Of a stretch of 5,951 bases of DNA, positions 1 to 5,951 are shown one piece after another. The translations under genes were made by a program, and so were the position numbers. A model generated the notes under the pieces. It made no database searches, had not been told where the DNA came from, and saw only the letters and a list, made by a program, of their open reading frames with translations. Numbering within the stretch: position 1 is the stretch's first letter; every line of letters begins with the position of its first letter. Origin of the DNA: an uncultured Oxalobacter sp. Its GTDB lineage: Bacteria; Pseudomonadota; Gammaproteobacteria; Burkholderiales; Burkholderiaceae_D. The DNA lies in contig CALGGD010000308.1 of the NCBI GenBank assembly GCA_937916185.1, positions 1-5,951 on the forward strand, given 5' to 3'.

Positions 1-324
1 GGCAATGGCGAGATTATTGCCACCTCTGAGGTTTACACGACCGAAAAGGCTTGCCGTCAGGGCATTGCCAGTGTGCAGAAAAATGCCCCGAAGGCAGCTG
101 TTGAAAACCAGACGGTGGAAGGCTATGCCACCGAAAAACATCCCAAATTTGAGGTATATGCAGACAAGGCGGGGGAATACCGTTTCCGTCTGAAAGCTTC
201 CAATGGCCAAATCATCGCCGTCAGTGAAGGCTACAAGGCGCTGAAGAGCTGCCTGAACGGTATTGCATCCGTCAAGAAAAACGCTGTCTCCGACAAGATT
301 GTCGCAGAAGCGAAAAAAGCTTAG
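1..324 (+). CDS. YegP/DUF1508 (UPF0339) repeat protein, 5'-truncated
   Basis: The 3' part of a small gene; 107 codons are visible before TAG at 322-324, and the frame is already open at base 1, so the true start lies outside the window. The visible protein holds the end of one and the whole of a second copy of the YegP-type repeat. Copy 1 has NGEIIATSEVY, then GIASVQKNA; copy 2 has FEVY...GEYRFRLKASNGQII, SEGY, then GIASVKKNA. The pattern F-x-aromatic...YRFRL-A-NG-I...SE-Y...C-NGI-SV-KN is the DUF1508 signature. Family members are short alpha/beta proteins with two or more tandem copies. Their molecular function is not established, and I assign none. The tail is lysine- and alanine-rich (KIVAEAKKA). 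The next gene converges on it, so it is probably the end of its own transcript. Confidence 0.9.
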   Translation, partial: GNGEIIATSEVYTTEKACRQGIASVQKNAPKAAVENQTVEGYATEKHPKFEVYADKAGEYRFRLKASNGQIIAVSEGYKALKSCLNGIASVKKNAVSDKIVAEAKKA

Positions 325-444
325 CCGATAGCTGGACGTGTCTGGGAAGGCACGCTTTGTATCTGCCTGTTATCTGCCTTCTTTCTGGGCAGAGGGGTGT
401 CTGTCTCTCTGCTTTCTGTCTTTGTTTTCCTGAGCCGAAGGACA

Positions 445-480
445 GGGCATGTTTCCCCCTTGGGGACTGAAAACATGCCC
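445..480. terminator. Candidate bidirectional terminator hairpin between convergent genes
   Basis: A perfect 10-bp inverted repeat, GGGCATGTTT at 445-454 and AAACATGCCC at 471-480. An inner CCCC (455-458)/GGGG (462-465) can stack on it with loop CTT and a 5-nt bulge (466-470). It lies between two convergent genes that end at 324 and 556, where a shared terminator is expected. The + side is followed by a moderately T-rich GTTGTTCTCTT, while the - side has no T tract, so classical intrinsic termination is only partly supported. It may instead be a plain RNA-stabilising stem. Confidence 0.4.
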
Positions 481-555
481 GTTGTTCTCTTGGATAAAGA
501 AACCGCTGTCAGGTTCTCAATCTGATTGTTCCCTGTGGCACCAGCCGTTGTACTT

Positions 556-1470
556 TTATGGCTTGCCCGCGGGGGCGGCGGGGGTGTTTTTCCTGGCTTT
601 CGCCCCGAAGAATGTCGCGGCGATGCCGCTGATGATGATGACCGCCATGCCGACCCAGCTGACCCAACCGAACAGGTCTCCCCAGATGATGATGCCCCAG
701 ATACAGGAAAAGACAATGCCGGAATACTGCAGGTTGGCGGTCAGCAGGGTCTTGCCCAGATGGAAAGCCCGGGTGTTCGCCATCTGGCCGATGGCGGCGG
801 ACAATCCAACCAGTGTCAACAGGACCAGCCCCCTCGGGCTGTGTTCATGGAATGCGATGCCATCACTGCCCGGCAGCTGTGTACTGAGCATGGTCAGGAT
901 GGCGGCACCCACGGTGCTGATGACGCAGAAATAGAAAACCACCCGGTATTCCGGCTCTCCCAGCTGCCCCAGGCGGCGGACCTGAAGCCCTGCCAGTCCC
1001 GCCAGGAAACCCGAGGTCAATGCAATCAGTCCCCAGAGATACTGTTCTTCCTGGATGTTCGGCTGCAGCACCATGACAACCCCGACGAAACTGACAAGGA
1101 TGGCACCGACGAGTTTCCATTCAAACCGTGTCTGGCCGTGCAGCAGGCCACCGATGAACAGCACCAGCGCAATCCAGATCGGGGAGGTGTAGTTCAGGGT
1201 GACGGCGGTTGCCAGCGGCAATCCCCTGAAAGAATAGAAATGAAGGCCGAATGCGGTGGCACCGACTATCGCACGCCAGGCATGTTCCAGCGGAAACCGT
1301 GTCTTCAGCGAGCCTTTCTGGAAAAAGGTGATGACACCCATGAAAACCGCACCGACCAGGCTGCGGTACATGACAATCTCAAGCGTGGAATATTCATCAG
1401 ACACGAGCTTGACACAGACTGCCATGAATGTCAGGCAGAGCGAGGTGACAAGCATCCAAAGTGACTGCAT
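556..1470 (-). CDS. EamA/DMT-superfamily permease
   Basis: A 304-residue inner-membrane protein of the drug/metabolite transporter superfamily, the usual length for a two-EamA-domain permease. Ten hydrophobic segments are visible, roughly at residues 3-21, 32-50, 64-80, 84-108, 118-135, 144-163, 176-196, 213-231, 245-263 and 267-290. They form two five-helix halves joined near residue 140. Typical EamA features include the RSLVGA segment after helix 2, LPLATAVTLNYTSPIW at 84-99 at the start of helix 4, and the equivalent ANLQYSGIVFS at 245-255 in the second half. The C-terminal tail is short, cytoplasmic-looking and Lys/Pro/Ala-rich. The substrate cannot be read from sequence; relatives move amino acids, nucleosides or other metabolites, and no choice is justified here. 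It is transcribed away from xseB. No recognisable Shine-Dalgarno sequence precedes the ATG at 1470, but no better in-frame start is seen. Confidence 0.94.
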   Translation of the reverse strand: MQSLWMLVTSLCLTFMAVCVKLVSDEYSTLEIVMYRSLVGAVFMGVITFFQKGSLKTRFPLEHAWRAIVGATAFGLHFYSFRGLPLATAVTLNYTSPIWIALVLFIGGLLHGQTRFEWKLVGAILVSFVGVVMVLQPNIQEEQYLWGLIALTSGFLAGLAGLQVRRLGQLGEPEYRVVFYFCVISTVGAAILTMLSTQLPGSDGIAFHEHSPRGLVLLTLVGLSAAIGQMANTRAFHLGKTLLTANLQYSGIVFSCIWGIIIWGDLFGWVSWVGMAVIIISGIAATFFGAKARKNTPAAPAGKP

Positions 1471-1572
1471 CTGGAACCGGAGAAACTATCAGGGGGACCC
1501 TCTGCCCTGAAAGGCAGGGCAAGGCAGGCCGGGAAATGCCTGTTTCCATGCATCAAATCACGGAAAATAAAG

Positions 1573-1601
1573 ATTAAACCACTCATGGCGTATAATATCA
1601 A
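1573..1601 (-). promoter_or_regulatory. Sigma-70-like promoter for the DMT permease
   Basis: Read on the - strand: -35 box TTGATA (1601-1596, 5 of 6 to consensus), a spacer of exactly 17 nt (1595-1579), then -10 box TTTAAT (1578-1573, 5 of 6). Transcription would start near 1566, giving a leader of about 95 nt before the permease ATG at 1470. The spacing and box quality make this the best promoter candidate in the window. It is a sequence match only. Confidence 0.5.
1591..1596 (+). promoter_or_regulatory. Candidate -10 box for the xseB-ispA-dxs-folE2 operon
   Basis: A perfect TATAAT stands 78 nt before the xseB start. No good -35 box is found 16-19 nt upstream (the best is TAAAGA at 1568-1573), and no TGn extended -10 is present, so the assignment is weak or would need an activator. 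The box sits inside the spacer and -35 region of the divergent permease promoter, so the two could not be occupied at once. Confidence 0.35.
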
Positions 1602-1673
1602 GTTTGGTCAGGCACGCTTTCCAGCATCTTGACCGGAACCTGATTTCAAGACTGCCATCTGCCCGGGAACCCT

Positions 1674-1925
1674 ATGGATACTGAAGACATTGACAAGACC
1701 CCCGCTTCTTACGAGGAAGCCATTACTGAACTGGAACAGCTGGTTGCCAGGATGGAGGCCGGTGAACTGTCCCTGGAACAATCCATCGATGCCTATAAAC
1801 GGGGCGCTGTGCTGGTCAGGTTCTGCACCGCAAAACTGGACAAGGTGGAAAAACAGGTCCGGATCCTCGATGGGGAAATCCTGAAACCCTTCCAGCCCGG
1901 CGATACGGATGAAGCTGAAAGATGA
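1674..1925 (+). CDS. xseB: Exodeoxyribonuclease VII small subunit
   Basis: An 83-residue protein, the usual size for XseB. It is the small subunit of exonuclease VII, which degrades single-stranded DNA in both directions to oligonucleotides; several XseB chains bind the helical stalk of each XseA catalytic subunit. The family signature runs across residues 13-66: YEEAITELEQLVARMEAGEL, then SLEQSIDAYKRG, then an LDKVEKQVRIL helix end. The whole region is predicted helical and rich in heptad-like Leu/Ile/Val. The acidic C-terminal tail is unconserved. A GGGA at 1665-1668 five nt before the ATG is a modest ribosome site. The stop overlaps the ispA start (ATGA), indicating translational coupling. 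xseA is not in the window. The pairing of xseB with ispA and dxs is a widely conserved proteobacterial arrangement. Confidence 0.96.
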   Translation: MDTEDIDKTPASYEEAITELEQLVARMEAGELSLEQSIDAYKRGAVLVRFCTAKLDKVEKQVRILDGEILKPFQPGDTDEAER

Positions 1926-2821
1926 GTGACCGTTTCAACCAATGGGCACAGGCCATCCAGCTGGATATTGAAAAGGCCCTGTCGCATTACCTGCCCGAAG
2001 AAGCCGGCAGCCCGGGACAGCTGGGGCTGCTCAACCAGGCGATGCGCTATGCCGTGCTCAATGGCGGTAAACGCATCCGTCCTCTGCTGGTGTTTGCGGC
2101 AGGCAGGCTCTTTGATGCGCCGGATACGGTGCTGATGCCTGTCGCCTGTGCTGTTGAAATGGTCCATGCCTATTCGCTGGTGCATGATGACATGCCCTGC
2201 ATGGACAATGATGTGCTCCGCCGTGGCAAACCGACCGTCCATGTCCAGTTCGGGGAGGCGATGGCCCTGCTGGCGGGCGATGCCCTGCAGGCGCAGGCTT
2301 TCGCTGTCCTTGCCAATGCCGGTGGTGATGCCTCACGGAATGTCGCAAGGACCCGCATCCTGGCGGAAGCCGCCGGTCCTGCCGGGATGTGCGGCGGGCA
2401 GGCAATCGACCTGGCCAGTATCGGAACCACGCTTTCCTATGATGAACTGGAGCAGATGGACCGCCTGAAGACCGGTGCCATCCTGAAAGCCGCTGTCCTG
2501 CTGGGCGCCCTGTCCGGCAGACAGTCTCCTGACAACAGGGCATTGGAAGCGCTTGAAGCCTATGCCCGGGCGCTGGGATTGGCCTATCAGGTGGTGGATG
2601 ACATCCTGGATGTCACTGAAGATACGGAAAGATTGGGGAAAACCGCTGGAAAAGATGCCCGGGATGATAAACCAACGTATGTTTCTCTGTTAGGATTACA
2701 GGAATCCAGGCAACTGGCTGAAACGCTGTGCCGGCAGGCGCATGACGCCCTTGGGCCGTTCAGCGCGGAAGCCCAAAGGCTGCATGACATCGCCGACCTG
2801 GTTGTGTATCGGAAGAAATAA
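1922..2821 (+). CDS. ispA: Farnesyl diphosphate synthase (polyprenyl synthetase family)
   Basis: A 299-residue cytosolic enzyme that condenses DMAPP with two IPP to make farnesyl diphosphate (C15), the precursor of quinone side chains and undecaprenyl carriers. All trans-prenyltransferase landmarks are present: GGKRIRPLL at 48-56; the first aspartate-rich motif DDMPCMD at 89-95, with the two-residue insertion typical of bacterial enzymes; LRRGKPTVH at 99-107; GGQAIDL at 158-164; KTG at 183-185; the second aspartate-rich motif DDILD at 226-230; and [20 protein letters not shown] at 239-258. One small variation is that the residues after the first motif read ND (MDND) where DD is common. Length and motifs fit FPP rather than long-chain synthases, though geranyl or geranylgeranyl product length cannot be wholly excluded. 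It starts inside the xseB stop and its own TAA overlaps the dxs ATG by one base. Confidence 0.97.
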   Translation: MSDRFNQWAQAIQLDIEKALSHYLPEEAGSPGQLGLLNQAMRYAVLNGGKRIRPLLVFAAGRLFDAPDTVLMPVACAVEMVHAYSLVHDDMPCMDNDVLRRGKPTVHVQFGEAMALLAGDALQAQAFAVLANAGGDASRNVARTRILAEAAGPAGMCGGQAIDLASIGTTLSYDELEQMDRLKTGAILKAAVLLGALSGRQSPDNRALEALEAYARALGLAYQVVDDILDVTEDTERLGKTAGKDARDDKPTYVSLLGLQESRQLAETLCRQAHDALGPFSAEAQRLHDIADLVVYRKK

Positions 2822-4716
2822 TGAAGCTGCTGAATACCATCGACAGTCCGGCAGACCTCCGGAAGCTGCCACGGCACCAGCTCCCCGCACTGGTGGAGGA
2901 ACTGCGCGACTTCATTATCCAGTCGGTCTCCAAGACCGGCGGGCACCTGTCTTCCAATCTCGGCACCATTGAGCTGTCAATCGCCCTGCATTATGTCTTC
3001 AATACGCCGGATGACCGGCTGATCTGGGATGTCGGCCATCAGTGTTACGCCCATAAGATCCTGACCGGACGCCGGGATCAGATGAAGACCCTGCGCCAGC
3101 TGAACGGGCTTTCCGGTTTCCCGAAACGGGAAGAAAGTGAATATGACGCATTCAGCACCGCCCATTCATCGACTTCCATCTCCGCTGCACTCGGCATGGC
3201 GATGGCGGCAAGGTTTGCCCACAGCAGCCGATGCGCCATTGCGGTCATCGGGGATGGCGCCATTACGGGGGGCATGGCTTTTGAGGCCATGAACAATGTC
3301 GGCATCTACAAGGACATCAACCTGCTGGTCATCCTGAATGACAACGATATGTCCATCTCTCCGCCGGTCGGGGTGTTGAACCGTTATTTCACCCAGCTGA
3401 TGGGCGGTGGTTTCTATGCTGCGACTGAAGCCGCCAAGAACATCGCCCAGAATGTCCTGCCGTCACCGGTCATTGAGCTGGCGAAGCATTTTGAGAAGGA
3501 TGTGAAAGGGCTGATTTCACCGAAAACGCTTTTTGATGAATTCGGGTTCAGTTATACCGGCCCCATTGACGGGCATGATATCGGCCAGCTGGTGGATGTC
3601 CTGCAGGGCCTGAGGCAGCAGAAAGGCCCCCGTTTCCTGCATATCGTCACCAAGAAGGGGCATGGCTACAAGCTGGCAGAGGCGGATCCGACCCTGTATC
3701 ACGGCCTGGGCAGGTTCAGTCCAGAAGAAGGTGTCAAGTCCAAACCGGCGGTCAGGCCGACTTTCTCCAGGGTTTTCGGGGACTGGCTCTGTGATATGGC
3801 CCTGCAGGACAGGAAACTCATCGGTATCACGCCTGCCATGAGTGAAGGATCCGGCATGGTGGAATTTGCCAGACGTTTCCCTGACCGTTTCTTCGATGTC
3901 GGCATCGCTGAACAGCATGCGGTGACGTTTGCGGCGGGACTTGCCTGTGAGGGACTGAAACCGGTTGTCGCCATTTATTCCACTTTCCTGCAGCGCGCCT
4001 ATGACCAGCTGATCCATGATGTCGCCCTGCAGAACCTGGATGTCACGTTCGCCATTGACCGGGCAGGGCTGGTCGGTGCAGACGGAGCGACACATGCCGG
4101 CAGCTATGATATGGCTTTCCTGAGATGCATCCCGAACATGGTCATCATGGCGCCTTGCGATGAGAACGAGGCCCGTCAGATGCTGACGGCTGCCTATGCC
4201 TATCCAGGGCCGGCGACTGTCCGCTATCCACGCGGTACAGGTATCGGGGCAGCAATCCAGGATCCGCCTGAACCGTTGCCCATCGGCAAGGGCGTTGTCC
4301 TGAGGAAAGGGGTGGACACCGCGATCCTGGCTTTCGGCACGATGGTCCATCCTGCGCTTGAGGCAGGGGAAAAACTGGACGCCACCGTCATCAACATGCG
4401 GTTTGTCAAACCGGTTGACCGTGAACTGGTCATCGAGACGGCAAACCACCACCATACCCTTGTCACAGTGGAAGAAGGCACTATTGCGGGAGGCGCCGGT
4501 TCTGCTGTGATGGAAATCCTGGCGGAACAGGGTCTGACCAATCCCGTCATCCAGCTGGGATTGCCGGACCGGTTCATTGACCATGGTGATATACCGACCC
4601 TGCTCGCCATGAATGGATTGGATGGCAAAGGCATTGAGCAGTCCATCAGGAACCGGCTGGGAAAAAGGGCGGATCAACGGAATACGGTGCAGGCTGCTGC
4701 ACCGGTGGACGATTAA
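2821..4716 (+). CDS. dxs: 1-deoxy-D-xylulose-5-phosphate synthase
   Basis: A 631-residue thiamine-diphosphate enzyme of normal family length. It condenses pyruvate and glyceraldehyde 3-phosphate to DXP with loss of CO2, the first and often flux-limiting step of the MEP isoprenoid route; DXP also feeds thiamine and pyridoxal phosphate synthesis. Visible landmarks: H42 in [24 protein letters not shown] at 71-84; the ThDP/Mg site [16 protein letters not shown] at 144-159 with NDNDMSIS at 173-180; the catalytic glutamate E364 in [13 protein letters not shown]; and [11 protein letters not shown] at 386-396, with R392, D421 and H425 matching E. coli R398, D427 and H431. The C-terminal transketolase domain ends near residue 610, followed by a variable polar tail. 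A slight oddity is Ala after GHQCY, where Pro is usual. The ribosome site GGAAG (2811-2815) lies in the ispA 3' end, and the start overlaps the ispA stop. Confidence 0.99.
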   Translation: MKLLNTIDSPADLRKLPRHQLPALVEELRDFIIQSVSKTGGHLSSNLGTIELSIALHYVFNTPDDRLIWDVGHQCYAHKILTGRRDQMKTLRQLNGLSGFPKREESEYDAFSTAHSSTSISAALGMAMAARFAHSSRCAIAVIGDGAITGGMAFEAMNNVGIYKDINLLVILNDNDMSISPPVGVLNRYFTQLMGGGFYAATEAAKNIAQNVLPSPVIELAKHFEKDVKGLISPKTLFDEFGFSYTGPIDGHDIGQLVDVLQGLRQQKGPRFLHIVTKKGHGYKLAEADPTLYHGLGRFSPEEGVKSKPAVRPTFSRVFGDWLCDMALQDRKLIGITPAMSEGSGMVEFARRFPDRFFDVGIAEQHAVTFAAGLACEGLKPVVAIYSTFLQRAYDQLIHDVALQNLDVTFAIDRAGLVGADGATHAGSYDMAFLRCIPNMVIMAPCDENEARQMLTAAYAYPGPATVRYPRGTGIGAAIQDPPEPLPIGKGVVLRKGVDTAILAFGTMVHPALEAGEKLDATVINMRFVKPVDRELVIETANHHHTLVTVEEGTIAGGAGSAVMEILAEQGLTNPVIQLGLPDRFIDHGDIPTLLAMNGLDGKGIEQSIRNRLGKRADQRNTVQAAAPVDD

Positions 4717-4726
4717 GGTTTGATAA

Positions 4727-5614
4727 ATGAATTTCCGCAATTCAACAGATATTGATACAGTTCCTGATGGATGCCCTGCCTGCGCAGCCCCATCAGGCAG
4801 CAGTGCCAACATGGCAACCCATGCGATTCCTGATATCCAGAATACCCTGGATACCCGGCATATCACCATTCAGAAAGTCGGGGTCAAAAGTGTCAAGCAT
4901 CCATTGAGGGTACAGTCCCGTGACGGTATCCAGCCTTCTGTCGGCACCTGGAACATGTATGTCCGCCTGCCAGACCACCAGAAGGGCACCCATATGTCGC
5001 GCTTCATCGACCTGCTGGAAAATTTCACCAGCCTGGATGCCGCCCCGCTGGATTTCAAGGTGTTCACCCAGCTGATCCATGACATGCTGGCGATGCTGAA
5101 CGCGGAATCCGGCATGATTGAGGTCCAGTTCCCGTTTTTCATGACAAAGACTGCACCGGTCTCCGGTGTGAAAAGCGTGATGAATTATGAAGTCGGCATG
5201 AAAGGGGAAATCATCAACGGCCTATTGAAGACCACACTGTCTGTCCAGGTGCCGGTCACCAGCCTTTGCCCCTGCTCAAAAGAAATCTCAAGATACGGAG
5301 CGCACAACCAGCGCTCACATATCACTGTCCAGGCTGTCCTGAACGAAATCCTGCCGATTGAGGAGCTGATCGCCAATATTGAGGCACAGGCATCCTGCGA
5401 ACTGTTTGGCCTGCTGAAACGTCCTGATGAGAAATATGTGACGGAATACGCTTACGACAATCCAAAATTTGTTGAAGACCTTGTCCGGGATGTTGCCGGC
5501 ATGCTCAATGGTGATGACCGGATCGCCGCTTATGTTCTGGAAGCTGAAAATTTCGAATCCATCCATAACCATTCTGCTTACGCCTGCATAGAATATGACA
5601 AGCGATATAAGTAA
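4727..5614 (+). CDS. folE2: GTP cyclohydrolase FolE2 (GTP cyclohydrolase IB)
   Basis: This enzyme converts GTP to 7,8-dihydroneopterin triphosphate, the first step of tetrahydrofolate synthesis. It is the FolE2 (COG1469) type, unrelated in detail to classical FolE and less dependent on zinc. Landmarks: [10 protein letters not shown] at 35-44, QKGTHMSRF at 85-93, [12 protein letters not shown] at 177-188 with the conserved cysteine at 181 or 183, YGAHNQRSH at 190-198, [17 protein letters not shown] at 224-240 and [13 protein letters not shown] at 274-286. All are close to Burkholderia FolE2. The ATG at 4727 has TAAGG eight nt upstream and gives 295 residues, about 28 more than relatives. The ATG at 4811 gives 267 residues, the family norm, but has a poor ribosome site. 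I keep 4727 because of the ribosome site; the catalytic part is unaffected. The gene starts 10 nt after dxs, so it is probably in the same transcript. Confidence 0.95.
   Translation: MNFRNSTDIDTVPDGCPACAAPSGSSANMATHAIPDIQNTLDTRHITIQKVGVKSVKHPLRVQSRDGIQPSVGTWNMYVRLPDHQKGTHMSRFIDLLENFTSLDAAPLDFKVFTQLIHDMLAMLNAESGMIEVQFPFFMTKTAPVSGVKSVMNYEVGMKGEIINGLLKTTLSVQVPVTSLCPCSKEISRYGAHNQRSHITVQAVLNEILPIEELIANIEAQASCELFGLLKRPDEKYVTEYAYDNPKFVEDLVRDVAGMLNGDDRIAAYVLEAENFESIHNHSAYACIEYDKRYK
4763..4797 (+). repeat. 8-bp inverted repeat near the folE2 start
   Basis: A perfect CCTGATGG (4763-4770) / CCATCAGG (4790-4797) pair with a 19-nt loop. It lies inside the N-terminal extension of folE2 and ends 13 nt before the internal ATG at 4811. 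If translation begins at 4811, this is a hairpin in a 94-nt dxs-folE2 spacer; if it begins at 4727, it lies in coding sequence. No T tract follows, so it is not an intrinsic terminator. Confidence 0.45.
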
Positions 5615-5630
5615 GCACTCACTTACTTAT
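5607..5630. terminator. Bidirectional terminator hairpin between folE2 and the adenosyltransferase fragment
   Basis: A perfect 9-bp inverted repeat, ATAAGTAAG (5607-5615) and CTTACTTAT (5622-5630), with a 6-nt loop. It lies exactly between two convergent reading frames. The folE2 stop TAA (5612-5614) is in the left arm and the stop of the - strand gene (TTA at 5627-5629) is in the right arm. The stem is AT-rich and the T tracts are short (TTATTT on the + side), so termination strength is uncertain, but position and symmetry support the role. Confidence 0.55.
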
Positions 5631-5737
5631 TTGGAAAGGCTTTCCGGGCAGCCAGCCGCCCGGTTGGCCACACGGGCAAGGATGAACAGCAGGTCTGAAA
5701 GGCGGTTCAGGTAACACAGCAGGCCGGCAGGGATTTC
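5627..5737 (-). CDS. Cob(I)alamin adenosyltransferase (PduO type), C-terminal fragment only
   Basis: Read on the - strand, about 36 residues before the stop match the C-terminal end of PduO-type ATP:cob(I)alamin adenosyltransferase, which transfers the adenosyl group of ATP to corrinoid to make adenosylcobalamin. The key stretch is YLNRLSDLLFILAR followed by VANRAAG, the highly conserved last helix of the family. The expected residues upstream (the VCRRAER-type helix and the rest of a protein of about 190 residues) are missing: the frame stays open to 5857 but no longer resembles the family beyond roughly EIPAG at 5723-5737. The gene is therefore cut off at about 5735-5740. It converges on folE2 and shares the hairpin between them. 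The truncation looks like a sequence join rather than gradual decay, since the remaining codons are intact. Confidence 0.82.
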   Translation of the reverse strand, partial: EIPAGLLCYLNRLSDLLFILARVANRAAGCPESLSK

Positions 5738-5951
5738 ATACAAAGACACCCCGACCTTGCCCTCTACTCCAAAGAATCCCACACGGCAGAGTTTAAAGCC
5801 ATTAAGTCGTATCTCAAAAACACCTTGCAGTTTGATGCCAAGTGGGATGACCTTCACATTGTCTCCATGGAGACAAAATACGACACTACCATTGAGGGCA
5901 TCGAAATAGGTGGCTACATTGACCGTCTCGACACTGTCAGGATTAACGACA
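5738..5951 (+). CDS. Putative Bacteroidetes-type PD-(D/E)XK nuclease fragment, both ends missing
   Basis: From about 5738 the + strand is open in one frame to the window end (71 codons), with no natural start near the join. The peptide contains HPDLALYSKESHTAEF, then KAIKSYLKNTLQFDAKW, then an acidic METKYDTTIEG segment and GGYIDRLDTV. The order short helices, glutamate strand, then GG-x-IDR-x-D is that of the RecB/AddB-like PD-(D/E)XK nuclease domain (PDDEXK_1) in large Bacteroidetes proteins, where a DYKTG-type catalytic strand normally follows IDR. That strand would lie beyond base 5951, so the catalytic motif cannot be seen. GC is about 47% by my count, lower than the rest of the window. 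The family call rests on remembered motif resemblance, not on a search. The fragment probably belongs to a different genome from the genes on its left. Confidence 0.55.
   Translation, partial: MQRHPDLALYSKESHTAEFKAIKSYLKNTLQFDAKWDDLHIVSMETKYDTTIEGIEIGGYIDRLDTVRIND

Noticed and set aside
321..716. A 131-codon - strand frame across the convergent spacer
   Set aside because: Low-complexity Ser/Pro/Arg-rich product that overlaps the permease 3' end out of frame, with no motif or ribosome site.
526..1464. A 312-codon open frame on the + strand opposite the permease
   Set aside because: The opposite strand encodes a clear ten-helix transporter; this frame is polar, low-complexity and without a family signature.
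3111..3133. Overlapping small palindromes (GTTTCCCGAAAC, TTCCCGAAACGGGAA) inside dxs
   Set aside because: They fall in well-conserved coding sequence (SGFPKRE) and are explained by the codons; no reason to think they are regulatory.
3517..4869. A 450-codon open frame on the - strand opposite dxs
   Set aside because: It lies wholly against a certain dxs gene and the folE2 start. It has no recognisable motif and is rich in His, Arg and Gln as antisense frames are, so it is a codon-bias shadow.
5738..5857. The N-terminal 40 residues of the - strand frame that continues into the adenosyltransferase end
   Set aside because: They do not resemble the adenosyltransferase upstream region, and the opposite strand there reads as a nuclease-like peptide, so the continuous - strand frame is accidental read-through of the join.
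1..5951. CRISPR arrays, tRNA or rRNA genes, insertion-sequence ends, integrase or toxin-antitoxin genes
   Set aside because: Read for on both strands and none seen; no regularly spaced repeats, cloverleaf-like segments or transposase motifs are present.

Overview
The window looks like ordinary chromosomal DNA of a betaproteobacterium in the Burkholderiales, most likely the Oxalobacteraceae (an Oxalobacter-like gut organism would fit). The evidence is the gene order xseB-ispA-dxs-folE2, the Burkholderiales-type FolE2 sequence and the moderately high GC content. The genus is an inference by eye, not a search result.

Layout. Positions 1-324 hold the 3' end of a YegP/DUF1508 repeat gene on the + strand. 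Positions 325-555 are a convergent intergenic region with a 10-bp inverted repeat. Positions 556-1470 hold a ten-helix EamA/DMT-type permease on the - strand. Positions 1471-1673 are a divergent intergenic region with a good sigma-70-like promoter for the permease, overlapping a TATAAT box that could serve xseB. Positions 1674-5614 are a tight + strand operon: xseB (exonuclease VII small subunit), ispA (farnesyl diphosphate synthase), dxs (1-deoxyxylulose-5-phosphate synthase) and folE2 (GTP cyclohydrolase IB). xseB/ispA overlap by 4 nt (ATGA), ispA/dxs by 1 nt (TAATG), and folE2 starts 10 nt after dxs. A 9-bp inverted repeat at 5607-5630 closes the operon.

How the genes work together. Dxs makes DXP, the entry metabolite of the MEP pathway and a precursor of thiamine and pyridoxal phosphate. 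IspA condenses the resulting C5 units to farnesyl diphosphate for quinones and undecaprenyl lipids. FolE2 opens folate synthesis from GTP. XseB is a DNA-repair subunit that rides in the same transcript. Translational coupling of the first three genes is likely.

The odd part is the right end. Directly after the folE2 terminator, on the - strand, lies the C-terminal end of a PduO-type cobalamin adenosyltransferase. Its homology stops abruptly near 5735-5740. From there to the window end the + strand is open in one frame and encodes a peptide resembling the Bacteroidetes PD-(D/E)XK (RecB/AddB-like) nuclease family, with lower GC (about 47% by my count). I read this as a chimeric join, probably an assembly artefact joining two gut bacteria, although a real recombination cannot be excluded from sequence alone. 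I found no convincing new biological system; the remaining observations are regulatory details and a start-site question in folE2.
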